A stretch of 64,000 nucleotides of DNA, from assembly GCA_019638575.1 (NCBI GenBank), contig JAHBTN010000017.1, forward strand, positions 21,327-85,326, given 5' to 3'. Below are positions 16,621 through 24,883 of the stretch, piece after piece; the first letter of the stretch is position 1, and the number at the start of each line of letters is the position of its first letter. The notes under the pieces are model-generated. The model did no database searches, had not been told where the DNA came from, and was given only the letters and a program-made list of their open reading frames with translations. Source of the DNA: Ferruginibacter sp. GTDB lineage: Bacteria; Bacteroidota; Bacteroidia; Chitinophagales; Chitinophagaceae. A program made the position numbers and the translations under genes.

Positions 16621-19245
16621 ATGAGTTTACAGAACTTAACAATAAAATCGCAGGAGATATTGCAACAGGCACAGCAAATTGCATTTAATGCCGCTAACAA
16701 TAATATTGAAACCGAACATATCCTTAAAGCATTACTGAATGATAAGGATTCGCCTGTTGAATACCTGCTCAAAAAAAACGGGGTTAATGTTTCTTATGTT
16801 GATGAGAAATTGGATGCAGCCATAGCAAAACTGCCAAAAGTTTCTGGTGGAGAGCCTGCCCAATCATTAAGCCGTGATGCAAACAATGTGTTATTGCGTG
16901 CAACCGCCACCTTAAAAACTTTCAAGGATGAGTTTGTAAGTGTTGAACATTTACTGCTTGCATTACTACAGGGTAATGATAACACTTCAAAAATTTTAAA
17001 AGATGCCGGCCTTACCGAAAAAGGGCTGATTGCAGCTATTAAGGATTTAAAGAAAGGCTCAACAGTTTCATCTCAAACATCCGAAACACAGTTTAATGCT
17101 TTAAACAAGTATGCAAAAAACCTGATAGAGATGGCAAGAGCCGGAAAACTGGATCCCGTTATTGGCAGGGATGAAGAAATAAGAAGGACTTTGCATATCC
17201 TTAGCAGGAGAAGTAAAAACAATCCAATTTTAGTGGGCGAACCCGGTGTGGGTAAAACTGCTATTGCCGAAGGCCTTGCTATGCGGATTGTAAATGGCGA
17301 TGTACCGGAAAATTTAAAATCAAAAATTATCTATGCACTTGATATGGGCCTGCTTATTGCCGGCGCCAAATATAAAGGCGAGTTTGAAGAACGATTAAAA
17401 TCGGTGGTTAAAGAAGTAACAGCAAGCGATGGTCAAATAATTCTTTTTATTGATGAAATACATACCCTTGTGGGTGCAGGCGGAGGCGATGGCGCTATGG
17501 ATGCTGCCAATATTTTAAAACCTGCATTGGCAAGAGGTGAGTTAAGAGCGATAGGCGCCACCACATTAAGCGAATACCAGAAATTTTTTGAAAAAGACAA
17601 AGCGCTTGAACGCCGTTTTCAAAAAGTGATTATTGATGAACCTTCAGTAGAAGATGCCGTTTCTATCTTACGTGGATTAAAAGACCGGTACGAAACTTAC
17701 CATCATGTTTTAATAAAAGACGAAGCCATTATTGCGGCAGTTGAATTATCTAATAGATATATCACCGACCGTTTTTTACCCGATAAGGCCATTGATCTTA
17801 TTGATGAAAGTGCAGCCAAATTAAGGCTTGAGATGAACAGTATGCCCGAAGAATTGGATGAACTGGAAAGAAAAATCCGTCAGTTGGAAATTGAGCGTGA
17901 GGCCATAAAAAGAGAAAATGATGAACAAAAATTAAAACAACTTAATACCGATATTTCAAACCTGTCGGTTGAGCGGGATACGTTTAAAGCTAAATGGCAA
18001 CAAGAGAAAGAGGTTGTTGAAAAAATTCAAAATGCTAAAGTTGAAATAGAAAACTTAAAACTGGCTGCAGATAAGGCCGAGCGTGAAGGCGATTATGGAA
18101 AAGTGGCTGAAATTCGTTATGGTAAAATTAAAGAACAGGAAAAAATTGTGGCCGATTCAACTTCTCAGCTATTAGATAATTCCGAAAAAAGGCTTTTAAA
18201 AGAAGAAGTTGATGCAGAAGATATTGCCGAAAATGTGGCAAAAGCCACCGGTATTCCTTTAACAAAAATGATGCAGAGCGAAAAGGTTAAGTTATTGCTT
18301 TTAGAGGATGAACTGCATAAAAGAGTAATAGGGCAGCAGGAAGCTATTGAAGCGGTATCGGATGCCATAAGGCGCAGCAGGGCCGGCCTGCACGACCCCA
18401 AAAAACCTATCGGCTCTTTTATTTTCCTGGGTACAACAGGGGTTGGTAAAACCGAATTGGCTAAAGCACTTGCCGATTACCTGTTTGATGATGACAGCAT
18501 GATGACCCGTATTGATATGAGCGAATACCAGGAAAAACATACGGTGAGCAGGCTTATTGGCGCACCTCCCGGCTATGTGGGTTACGAAGAAGGCGGGCAG
18601 TTAACAGAGGCCGTCAGACGCAAGCCATACAGCGTAATTTTGCTTGATGAAATTGAAAAAGCACATCCTGACGTTTTTAACGTACTTTTGCAGGTATTGG
18701 ATGATGGCAGGCTTACTGATAATAAAGGCCGTATTGTAAATTTCAAGAATACGATCATCATTATGACAAGTAATATGGGCAGCCAAATCATACAGGAGAA
18801 CTTTGAAAATATAACGGAAGAGAATAAGGATGAAGTGGTATCGAGGACTAAAATGGAAGTGATGGCCCTTTTAAAGCAAACCATCAGGCCCGAATTCCTG
18901 AATCGTATTGATGAAGTAATCATGTTTCAACCTTTACTGAAGGAAGAGATTAAGGGCATCATCAAATTACAGTTAGAAAGTTTAAAAACACTGGTTGCCG
19001 AAAACGGTATCAACTTACAGTTTAGCGATTATGTGTTGGATTTCTTAGCCGAAAACGGGTTCGACCCACAATTTGGAGCCAGGCCGCTTAAGCGCCTGAT
19101 TCAAAAAGAAATCATCAACCAGCTTAGTAAAAAGATACTGGCAAATGATATAGATAAATCAAGGCCTGTATTGGTTGATGTGTTTGATGGAACAGTAGTT
19201 TTTAGAAATGAAGTTGTAAAAGAGAAAGAAAAAAAAGTAAAATAA
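16621..19245 (+). CDS. clpB: ATP-dependent disaggregase ClpB
   Basis: Hexameric AAA+ chaperone that pulls proteins from aggregates together with DnaK. The 874-residue length is typical. The N domain spans about residues 1-150, NBD1 has Walker [11 protein letters not shown] near residue 206, the coiled-coil middle domain runs about 405-525 ([20 protein letters not shown] onward), and NBD2 has Walker [11 protein letters not shown] near 603. The Clp signature [18 protein letters not shown] confirms the family. The long middle domain sets it apart from ClpA and ClpC. No CIRCE or other heat-shock operator is obvious upstream. Confidence 0.98.
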   Translation: MSLQNLTIKSQEILQQAQQIAFNAANNNIETEHILKALLNDKDSPVEYLLKKNGVNVSYVDEKLDAAIAKLPKVSGGEPAQSLSRDANNVLLRATATLKTFKDEFVSVEHLLLALLQGNDNTSKILKDAGLTEKGLIAAIKDLKKGSTVSSQTSETQFNALNKYAKNLIEMARAGKLDPVIGRDEEIRRTLHILSRRSKNNPILVGEPGVGKTAIAEGLAMRIVNGDVPENLKSKIIYALDMGLLIAGAKYKGEFEERLKSVVKEVTASDGQIILFIDEIHTLVGAGGGDGAMDAANILKPALARGELRAIGATTLSEYQKFFEKDKALERRFQKVIIDEPSVEDAVSILRGLKDRYETYHHVLIKDEAIIAAVELSNRYITDRFLPDKAIDLIDESAAKLRLEMNSMPEELDELERKIRQLEIEREAIKRENDEQKLKQLNTDISNLSVERDTFKAKWQQEKEVVEKIQNAKVEIENLKLAADKAEREGDYGKVAEIRYGKIKEQEKIVADSTSQLLDNSEKRLLKEEVDAEDIAENVAKATGIPLTKMMQSEKVKLLLLEDELHKRVIGQQEAIEAVSDAIRRSRAGLHDPKKPIGSFIFLGTTGVGKTELAKALADYLFDDDSMMTRIDMSEYQEKHTVSRLIGAPPGYVGYEEGGQLTEAVRRKPYSVILLDEIEKAHPDVFNVLLQVLDDGRLTDNKGRIVNFKNTIIIMTSNMGSQIIQENFENITEENKDEVVSRTKMEVMALLKQTIRPEFLNRIDEVIMFQPLLKEEIKGIIKLQLESLKTLVAENGINLQFSDYVLDFLAENGFDPQFGARPLKRLIQKEIINQLSKKILANDIDKSRPVLVDVFDGTVVFRNEVVKEKEKKVK

Positions 19246-19296
19246 ACAATTCAATGATTGAGTTGTTATAATTAAACAGTAAAAAAAGAACAGGTT

Positions 19297-19869
19297 ATGG
19301 CAATGAAAGTAAAAGAAGTAGTAGAAGTTATTCCTCCACAGGATATTTTTGTAGGAAATCCGCAGGCTCCGGTAACGCTTATGGAGTTTGGAGAATACGA
19401 AAGCGAAGACTGTGCTAAAGCAAACGAAGTGGTGAAAAAACTGTTAGATGAGTTTGATGGTAAAATAAGGTTTCAGTTCCGTCATTTTCCTTTAACCAGG
19501 ATACACCAGCGTTCGATGAAAGCAGGTGAAGCCGCCGTAGCGGCATCGCAGGTAGGTAAGTTTTGGGAAATGCACAATATACTTTTCGAAAACCGCCGGC
19601 AGTTAGGCACCACAAGTTTAAAACTGTACAGCAAGGAGGCCGGTGTAGAAAATAAACATTTTCTTGATGACTTGATTAACTCAACCTATGGTTGGCAGGT
19701 ACGTAACGATTTGAATGAAGGAATTGAGAAAGGTGTAAGAGAAGTACCGGCATTTTTTGTAAACGGGCAAATGGTAACAGGCAAGCCCACTTACGAAAAC
19801 ATAAGTAAAGACATTGTATCAGCGCTTAAAAAAACAAAGAAAAAAGCACCTGCCAAACAAAGAGCTTAA
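19297..19869 (+). CDS. DsbA-like thioredoxin-fold protein lacking the first active-site Cys
   Basis: This 190-residue cytosolic protein (no signal peptide) has a DsbA/thioredoxin_4 fold: VTLMEFGEYESEDCAKAN at the active-site position, HFPLTRIHQRSMKAGEAA, then EVPAFFVNGQ with the conserved cis-Pro near residue 151. Where relatives have CxxC the sequence is S36-E-D-C39, so only the second Cys remains and the protein cannot form the usual disulfide. A monothiol or purely structural role is likely. A lysine-rich tail (KKTKKKAPAKQRA) ends it. It follows clpB by 51 bp and may share its transcript. Confidence 0.8.
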   Translation: MAMKVKEVVEVIPPQDIFVGNPQAPVTLMEFGEYESEDCAKANEVVKKLLDEFDGKIRFQFRHFPLTRIHQRSMKAGEAAVAASQVGKFWEMHNILFENRRQLGTTSLKLYSKEAGVENKHFLDDLINSTYGWQVRNDLNEGIEKGVREVPAFFVNGQMVTGKPTYENISKDIVSALKKTKKKAPAKQRA

Positions 19870-19881
19870 TTTAACTTAAAA

Positions 19882-19901
19882 GCCCCTGAAAAAACAGGGG
19901 C
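19882..19901 (+). terminator. Rho-independent terminator after the DsbA-like gene
   Basis: GCCCCTG (19882-19888) pairs with CAGGGGC (19895-19901), followed by TTTTTT. It probably ends the clpB transcript. Confidence 0.9.
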
Positions 19902-19946
19902 TTTTTTGTGTTTAATTTTATTTTGCTTCTACCTAAATATTTGCAT

Positions 19947-20360
19947 TTATTCACCATCAACTATTTCTCCATAATCAATCAACAGTTCTTCACCTTTCTT
20001 AATATCTCTTATTGCTTCAAAAAACTCTCCTTCATTTATCGAAATAATGTTAGGAGTATCAGAATGATTTAGAAAATTAACCAGGTCCAACTTTTTAAAG
20101 CCATAATCCGGCACAAAATAATCATGCTCATCATACAGGCAATAATTTTCTATCAAAGCTTTTGCATGTGCAGGCAGCGCTGCTACTTCATTTTTTGAAA
20201 TATTAATCCATTTTTCTTCGTCGTTTGGTTTGGCAAACATGCTACGGCAGCCTTTTGGTATATCTTGTATAGCAAATACGCCAATGCCTTCAATGGGCGA
20301 GGGCATAATCATCACCCAGGTGTTTGCGGACAGTTCTTTCAGCAGTTGGTCTTTAGTCAT
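19947..20360 (-). CDS. Short SET-domain protein
   Basis: This 137-residue protein is essentially only a SET domain, the fold of lysine methyltransferases. GIGVFAIQDIPKG is the first strand and loop, LVNFLNHSDTPN is the AdoMet-binding pseudoknot motif, and GEELLIDYGE supplies the catalytic Tyr. Pre- and post-SET parts are absent. Its ATG overlaps the YhhN stop by 4 nt. The substrate protein is unknown; short bacterial SET proteins are widespread in Bacteroidota. Confidence 0.85.
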   Translation of the reverse strand: MTKDQLLKELSANTWVMIMPSPIEGIGVFAIQDIPKGCRSMFAKPNDEEKWINISKNEVAALPAHAKALIENYCLYDEHDYFVPDYGFKKLDLVNFLNHSDTPNIISINEGEFFEAIRDIKKGEELLIDYGEIVDGE

Positions 20361-21049
20361 GTTTTTTGTTGGATATAGCCTCGAACAATAAAATATTGTG
20401 CAGCACAGTATGTAAGCATTATCAACAGCCCCGAATAGGGGAAAGCTGTATAAAATTTATTGATGGCTAGTAATGAATCGGATACAACAAATGCCAATGC
20501 CCCGGTTATATAACAAATTGCTGCCTTATAGTTTACCCTGTTATAAATGTGCATACTGCAAAGCAACATACAGCATATTACAGCGGCATACACAGCAACA
20601 GGAATTTTTAAATTACCTAAATGAGGAAACAGTTGCCAGGTGAGCGTTATGCCATACATTACAACCAGTGCAGGCACGAAAGGATACTTTTTAAAGAGTG
20701 AAGTTTGTTTTGGCCTAATCTTTAAAAAATAAATGATATAAAAAATATGCGTAGTTAAAAAACTTATTAAACCTAATATAAAAAAAAGTGCATGCCTGTT
20801 CTCAAAAAGCAGCAATACATCTCCCAGCCATGAAAAAAACAAACCGCTAAGCAGCAATAATTTGTTGGGTACCTTAGAAACCGTTAGCCATAACAAAACC
20901 ATCAATACCGGCATCAGCAGGGGCTTTGCCGCATAATGCAGCAGTTGCAAATTTGTGGCTATACTAACCAGGTTGGTGATGGTTACAATGCAAAAGAAAT
21001 AAACCGCTATTTTTTGTTTGGGTTGAAGCATGTGGTAGAGTGTTGTCAA
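20357..21049 (-). CDS. YhhN/TMEM86-family membrane protein (lysoplasmalogenase family)
   Basis: This 230-residue membrane protein has about eight hydrophobic helices. LFFSWLGDVLLLF and FVVSDSLLAINKF are the two conserved Asp-bearing motifs of the YhhN family, whose eukaryotic relative TMEM86B hydrolyses lysoplasmalogens. It starts 3 bp after the HU-like gene and overlaps the SET gene. The enzymatic role in bacteria is not settled, so I give only the family. Confidence 0.85.
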   Translation of the reverse strand: MTTLYHMLQPKQKIAVYFFCIVTITNLVSIATNLQLLHYAAKPLLMPVLMVLLWLTVSKVPNKLLLLSGLFFSWLGDVLLLFENRHALFFILGLISFLTTHIFYIIYFLKIRPKQTSLFKKYPFVPALVVMYGITLTWQLFPHLGNLKIPVAVYAAVICCMLLCSMHIYNRVNYKAAICYITGALAFVVSDSLLAINKFYTAFPYSGLLIMLTYCAAQYFIVRGYIQQKT

Positions 21050-21052
21050 AAT

Positions 21053-21964
21053 TTATTTTAACTCAATAAATGCCTTTCCCGAAAAATAAAAACTGTTCAA
21101 CGAATCTTTTACATGCGTTGTATCAGAAAGTGGCAGGGTGAATGGCTCGGCCAGTGTATAATTGAGCGAATCTTTTTTATACATGATAACCTTATGCCCC
21201 CGGGTTATGTATTTTTTCATTCTTGCAACAGCTAAAGCCGAATCGGGTGTTACCATAAATACCACTTTAAAAGTATAGGGGCTTGCTGGAGTTGTTGTAT
21301 TTGTTGTGGTTGCGGCAACAGATAATGTTGTATCGGGCTTTTGTTGTGCTGTGTTTTTTGAACTGTCGTTGGCTGGCTCTGCCGGTTGTACATTTACTAT
21401 TTCGGTTTTATTTTTTTTATGGATGAAAAAATACCAAACCGTGCTGGCAATAAGCCCTGTTGAAACCAGGAGTGCTGCAATCAATAACCCTTTTTTTCTG
21501 TTGGGTGTAGTTTTGTTTTTTGATGCAAATGAAATAGAAGGCTCTTCCAAATCTTCTTTATGAATATTTAAAGGTGCAATATTTTCAGTTTTTGGGGCAA
21601 AATTGGTTCCCTGTGTAAAAACAAACTCTCCCTGCTGATTTTTCAATAGTGTCCCTATGCCTTCTAAATTAAAAGGTTTACCTATGTTTAAAAATTGCTT
21701 GCCAAGTTCAAGGTATGATTCCAGGTCGCCGGCGGCAAGTTGTTTCATTTTACCACTATGTGATGCTATAAAATCAATAAGGGCAGTATCTTCTGTTGCC
21801 CTTTGATTGTATTGAAAGGATATGGCATTTTCAGGTATATGAAAATCCTTATCGGTTTCTTTAGGCATAACAAAATCGGGAGATAACGTAAAAGTGCCCA
21901 TACCTTGTAAGGTTACTTCTTTTGCGTTGTAAAAATGTTGAACCAGCAGTTGTTCTATTTTCAT
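21053..21964 (-). CDS. HU-CCDC81-like domain protein with one membrane helix
   Basis: I place the start at ATG 21964 (MKIEQLLVQHFYNAKEV), giving 303 residues; the open frame back to 22015 adds a hydrophobic stretch atypical of the family. The N-terminal 120 residues resemble the prokaryotic HU-CCDC81 domain (VQHFYNAKEVTLQGMGTFTL, LGKQFLNIGKPFNLEGIGTL). A transmembrane helix follows near residues 157-178 (GLLIAALLVSTGLIASTVW), then a Thr/Ser/Pro-rich linker and a C-terminal region that may be SPOR-like. A DNA-binding-type domain tied to the membrane suggests a link between nucleoid and envelope, but that is inference. Confidence 0.7.
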   Translation of the reverse strand: MKIEQLLVQHFYNAKEVTLQGMGTFTLSPDFVMPKETDKDFHIPENAISFQYNQRATEDTALIDFIASHSGKMKQLAAGDLESYLELGKQFLNIGKPFNLEGIGTLLKNQQGEFVFTQGTNFAPKTENIAPLNIHKEDLEEPSISFASKNKTTPNRKKGLLIAALLVSTGLIASTVWYFFIHKKNKTEIVNVQPAEPANDSSKNTAQQKPDTTLSVAATTTNTTTPASPYTFKVVFMVTPDSALAVARMKKYITRGHKVIMYKKDSLNYTLAEPFTLPLSDTTHVKDSLNSFYFSGKAFIELK

Positions 21965-22033
21965 CAGGATAAAAGTTAAGGATAACAAACCTACAAGATA
22001 TTCGCTACATAACAAAGTACTGCTTATTTGCCT

Positions 22034-22041
22034 TAATTTTG
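22034..22041 (+). promoter_or_regulatory. Consensus -7 box abutting the start codon at 22046
   Basis: TAATTTTG fits TAnnTTTG and ends 4 nt before the ATG at 22046, so transcription would start at or inside the start codon. No clear -33 TTTG is seen. Confidence 0.5.
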
Positions 22042-22045
22042 CTAC

Positions 22046-22387
22046 ATGCTTACGGAAAAAGAAAAACAGTTCATAACACGCTGGGAGCAGGTTAGGGAAA
22101 AAGAAGGAACAGTACTGGCAAAACTTTTATACGGGTTGCCGATGGCTATGTTATTTGGCTTGCCAATCTTATTATTTATTGCTGTAGTTTATTTTGTTTC
22201 GCCCGATTGGTACACAAAGGTTTCAAACAGGCTGTCGAGTTCTTTAGGTACAATTATTATTGCGGTTTTTATTTGCATTCTTTTTTATGCGTATTTCAGA
22301 ATGCATTATAAATGGGAGATGAATGAACAACTTTACCATGAATTGAAACGTAAAGCCAATAAGGAAGAAGAATCAACAAAAAAATAG
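22046..22387 (+). CDS. Small membrane protein of unknown function
   Basis: This 113-residue protein has two hydrophobic helices (AMLFGLPILLFIAVVYFV and LGTIIIAVFICILFYAYF) between charged ends (MLTEKEKQFITRWEQVREKEG; KRKANKEEESTKK). No family is recognised. It is followed after 36 bp by the FKBP lipoprotein gene on the same strand. Confidence 0.7.
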   Translation: MLTEKEKQFITRWEQVREKEGTVLAKLLYGLPMAMLFGLPILLFIAVVYFVSPDWYTKVSNRLSSSLGTIIIAVFICILFYAYFRMHYKWEMNEQLYHELKRKANKEEESTKK

Positions 22388-22423
22388 TTTACAATTATTA
22401 AAAACTTAAATCAATTTTACAAA

Positions 22424-22906
22424 ATGCTGAAAAGAATAGTTTTTATCCTACCTGTCATTTTTTTTATAGCTGGCTGTTCAAAACCCGATCCAAATGAATG
22501 TCAATATACCGAATCGTCGGTAACAGCACCTGCTTCAGAAGTTCAAACTTTACAGGCATACTTAACTGCCAATAATATTACTGCTATACAGCATTCAAGT
22601 GGTCTTTTTTACCAAATATCTAACCCCGGGGCCGGGGCTACTGCATCTGTTTGTTCAAATGTTACTGTAAAATATTCCGGATATCTTTTAAGCAATGGAA
22701 CAAAGTTTGATGAAAACCTAACCGGTGTTACGTTTCCATTAGGTTCATTAATTATAGGCTGGCAAAAAGGAATTCCTTTAATAAAACCGGGAGGCTCTAT
22801 TACCCTTTACCTGCCGCCTTCTTTAGCTTATGGTAACAATGCAATAGGAACCATCCCGGCAAATTCATATCTTATGTTTGTTATTCAATTAGACAGTGTT
22901 CAGTAA
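22424..22906 (+). CDS. FKBP-type peptidyl-prolyl isomerase lipoprotein
   Basis: Envelope-located proline isomerase, 160 residues. The signal peptide ends in a lipobox (FFIAGCSKPD, Cys18), so it is lipid-anchored. The FKBP domain fills the C-terminal 100 residues: VTVKYSGYLLSNGTKFDEN, GWQKGIPLIKPGGSITLYLPPSLAYGNNA and LMFVIQLDSVQ. Most FKBP active-site aromatic positions are kept. It lies between a small membrane protein and L-serine dehydratase, all on the plus strand. Confidence 0.9.
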   Translation: MLKRIVFILPVIFFIAGCSKPDPNECQYTESSVTAPASEVQTLQAYLTANNITAIQHSSGLFYQISNPGAGATASVCSNVTVKYSGYLLSNGTKFDENLTGVTFPLGSLIIGWQKGIPLIKPGGSITLYLPPSLAYGNNAIGTIPANSYLMFVIQLDSVQ

Positions 22907-22930
22907 ATACAACCATTAAAATTTTATACT

Positions 22931-24361
22931 GTGGCACAGCATGAAGCCATTTCGGTATTTGATATGTTTAAAATTGGTGTAGGCCCCAGCAGCAGCCATA
23001 CACTTGGCCCCTGGCGGGCAGCGCAGCGTTTTATACAATCATTAAATGATAAAGAATTACTACAGCAGGTAAAAGAACTTCGTGTGCTGTTATATGGCTC
23101 ATTGGCTAAAACAGGAGTGGGGCATGGTACCGATATTGCCGTACAACTTGGTTTATGTGGCGAAGACCCGGTTAGTTTTGATGTAAATAATATTGATGCC
23201 CGTATCAGCGATATCAGGACAATGAAAAAATTAATCCTTTCGGGTAAGCATGAAATTGATTTTGATCCTGCTGAGGATATAGAGTTCCTGATGAGCGAAT
23301 CATTGCCTTTTCATCCTAATGCTTTAAGTTTTTTGGTAACCCTGCAAAATGAAAACAGTTTTGCTGAAACTTTTTATTCAGTAGGTGGTGGTTTTGTAAT
23401 AAAAGAAGGAGAGGCTGAAGTGGCTTCATCTGGTGTTAGTTTGCCTTTTCCCATCAATACTTCGGCCGAACTATTGCATTGGTGTATGAAAACAGGAATG
23501 AATATAAGTGATGTGGTTTTAGAGAATGAAAATACCTGGCGCAGCGAAAAAGAAACCAAAGAAGGCGTACTTAATATATGGCGTGTAATGAAAGAATGTA
23601 TTTATAAAGGTTGCCATACTGAAGGAATTTTACCCGGAGGGTTACAGGTAAAAAGAAGAGGTGCCGGTTTAAATAAACGATTGATGAAGGGTAAGGTTTA
23701 TAATAATTACGATAGTTGGTTACAACAAATTAAAATTGGTGGCGATAATTTCAATTATATACTTGATTGGGTGAGTTGTTTTGCGTTGGCAGTAAACGAA
23801 GAAAATGCAAGTTTTGGCAGGGTAGTAACAGCACCAACAAACGGTGCAGCAGGTGTAATACCAGCTGTATTACAATATTATATTGCTTTTTGCGGAGGTG
23901 ATACGGAGGAAAAAATTATCCAGTTCCTGTTAACGGCATCCGAAGTGGGAAGTATATTTAAAAAAGGCGCCACCATTTCTGCAGCAATGGGAGGTTGCCA
24001 GGCAGAGATTGGTGTTAGCAGTTCGATGGCTGCTGCTGCGCTAACAGAATGTATGGGTGGCACGCAAAAACAAGCATTAATGGCTGCAGAAATAGCTATG
24101 GAACATCACCTGGGTATGACCTGCGACCCTATTGCCGGACTGGTACAGGTACCTTGTATTGAAAGAAATACAATGGGTGCAATAAAAGCCATAACTGCAA
24201 GTCAACTGGCTATGCAAAGTTTACCGGATTATGCAAAAGTTTCTTTGGATAGTGTAATAAAAACTATGTGGGAAACTGCTTTGGATATGAATTATAAATA
24301 TAAAGAAACAGCTGATGGAGGCCTGGCAGTGAATGTGCCACTTAGCCTGAGCGAATGTTAA
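22931..24361 (+). CDS. sdaA: L-serine ammonia-lyase, iron-sulfur, single chain
   Basis: Deaminates L-serine to pyruvate using a [4Fe-4S] cluster. The 476-residue protein combines the beta domain ([21 protein letters not shown] at the N terminus) and the alpha domain ([20 protein letters not shown], then [18 protein letters not shown] and [22 protein letters not shown] with the cluster Cys residues) in one chain. The start is GTG at 22931, placed 25 bp after the FKBP gene; the first ATG in frame lies past the conserved [14 protein letters not shown] motif start, so GTG is needed. The gene is convergent with smpB. Confidence 0.95.
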   Translation: MAQHEAISVFDMFKIGVGPSSSHTLGPWRAAQRFIQSLNDKELLQQVKELRVLLYGSLAKTGVGHGTDIAVQLGLCGEDPVSFDVNNIDARISDIRTMKKLILSGKHEIDFDPAEDIEFLMSESLPFHPNALSFLVTLQNENSFAETFYSVGGGFVIKEGEAEVASSGVSLPFPINTSAELLHWCMKTGMNISDVVLENENTWRSEKETKEGVLNIWRVMKECIYKGCHTEGILPGGLQVKRRGAGLNKRLMKGKVYNNYDSWLQQIKIGGDNFNYILDWVSCFALAVNEENASFGRVVTAPTNGAAGVIPAVLQYYIAFCGGDTEEKIIQFLLTASEVGSIFKKGATISAAMGGCQAEIGVSSSMAAAALTECMGGTQKQALMAAEIAMEHHLGMTCDPIAGLVQVPCIERNTMGAIKAITASQLAMQSLPDYAKVSLDSVIKTMWETALDMNYKYKETADGGLAVNVPLSLSEC

Positions 24362-24393
24362 ATTATTATATGCATCAATAAATGCAATAGAAA

Positions 24394-24846
24394 TTAGATA
24401 CCATACTTTCTTTTGATATCTCTTTCCGAATCTCTTTGTTTGATGGTTTCTCTTTTATCGTAATGCTTTTTGCCTTTTCCTAAACCAATCTCCAGTTTAA
24501 AATAACCCGATTCGGCAAGAAACAACCTTAATGGAATAATGGAATAGCCTTTTTCCTTTATCTTGTTTTCCAGCTTTTTTAATTCTTTTTTATTCAGCAA
24601 TAGTTTTCGTTCCTGCATCGGTTCATGATTGTGATAAGTGCCAAAAGCATATTCTGATATATGCAGGCTCTTTATATAAAGTTCTCCCTTGTGAAAAATG
24701 CAATAGCTATCGTTGAAACTTGCTTTGCCCGCACGCAATGATTTTATCTCGGTACCACTAAGTACCATACCGGCAATATAGGTCGATTCAAAAAAATATT
24801 CGTGATGTGCCTTTCGGTTTGTTAGTTCCAAAATTTTTTTTGGCAA
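24394..24846 (-). CDS. smpB: SsrA-binding protein SmpB
   Basis: Binds tmRNA and delivers it to stalled ribosomes. NRKAHHEYFFESTYIAGMVLSGTEIKSLRAGKASFNDSYC and the basic tail KHYDKRETIKQRDSERDIKRKYGI are diagnostic. The frame opens with TTG at 24846 (150 residues). However, a consensus -7 box TACCTTTG (24844-24851, minus) covers that TTG, which would then lie upstream of the transcript. The next possible start is TTG at 24831 (ELTNRKAHHEYFF), which keeps the whole conserved core. No tmRNA gene is found in the window. Confidence 0.95.
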   Translation of the reverse strand: MPKKILELTNRKAHHEYFFESTYIAGMVLSGTEIKSLRAGKASFNDSYCIFHKGELYIKSLHISEYAFGTYHNHEPMQERKLLLNKKELKKLENKIKEKGYSIIPLRLFLAESGYFKLEIGLGKGKKHYDKRETIKQRDSERDIKRKYGI

Positions 24847-24851
24847 AGGTA
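24844..24851 (-). promoter_or_regulatory. Consensus -7 box overlapping the TTG codon of smpB
   Basis: On the minus strand TACCTTTG matches TAnnTTTG, and its TTG is the first possible start codon of smpB. A transcript from here would begin near 24839, which favours the start at 24831. No -33 TTTG is visible at the usual distance. Confidence 0.4.
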
Positions 24852-24883
24852 TTGCCTTTGATTTTAATGTGCAGGATTGGTAG

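Noticed and set aside
24362-24393. tmRNA next to smpB
   Set aside because: The gap is only 32 bp and no tmRNA-like tRNA arms occur in the window.
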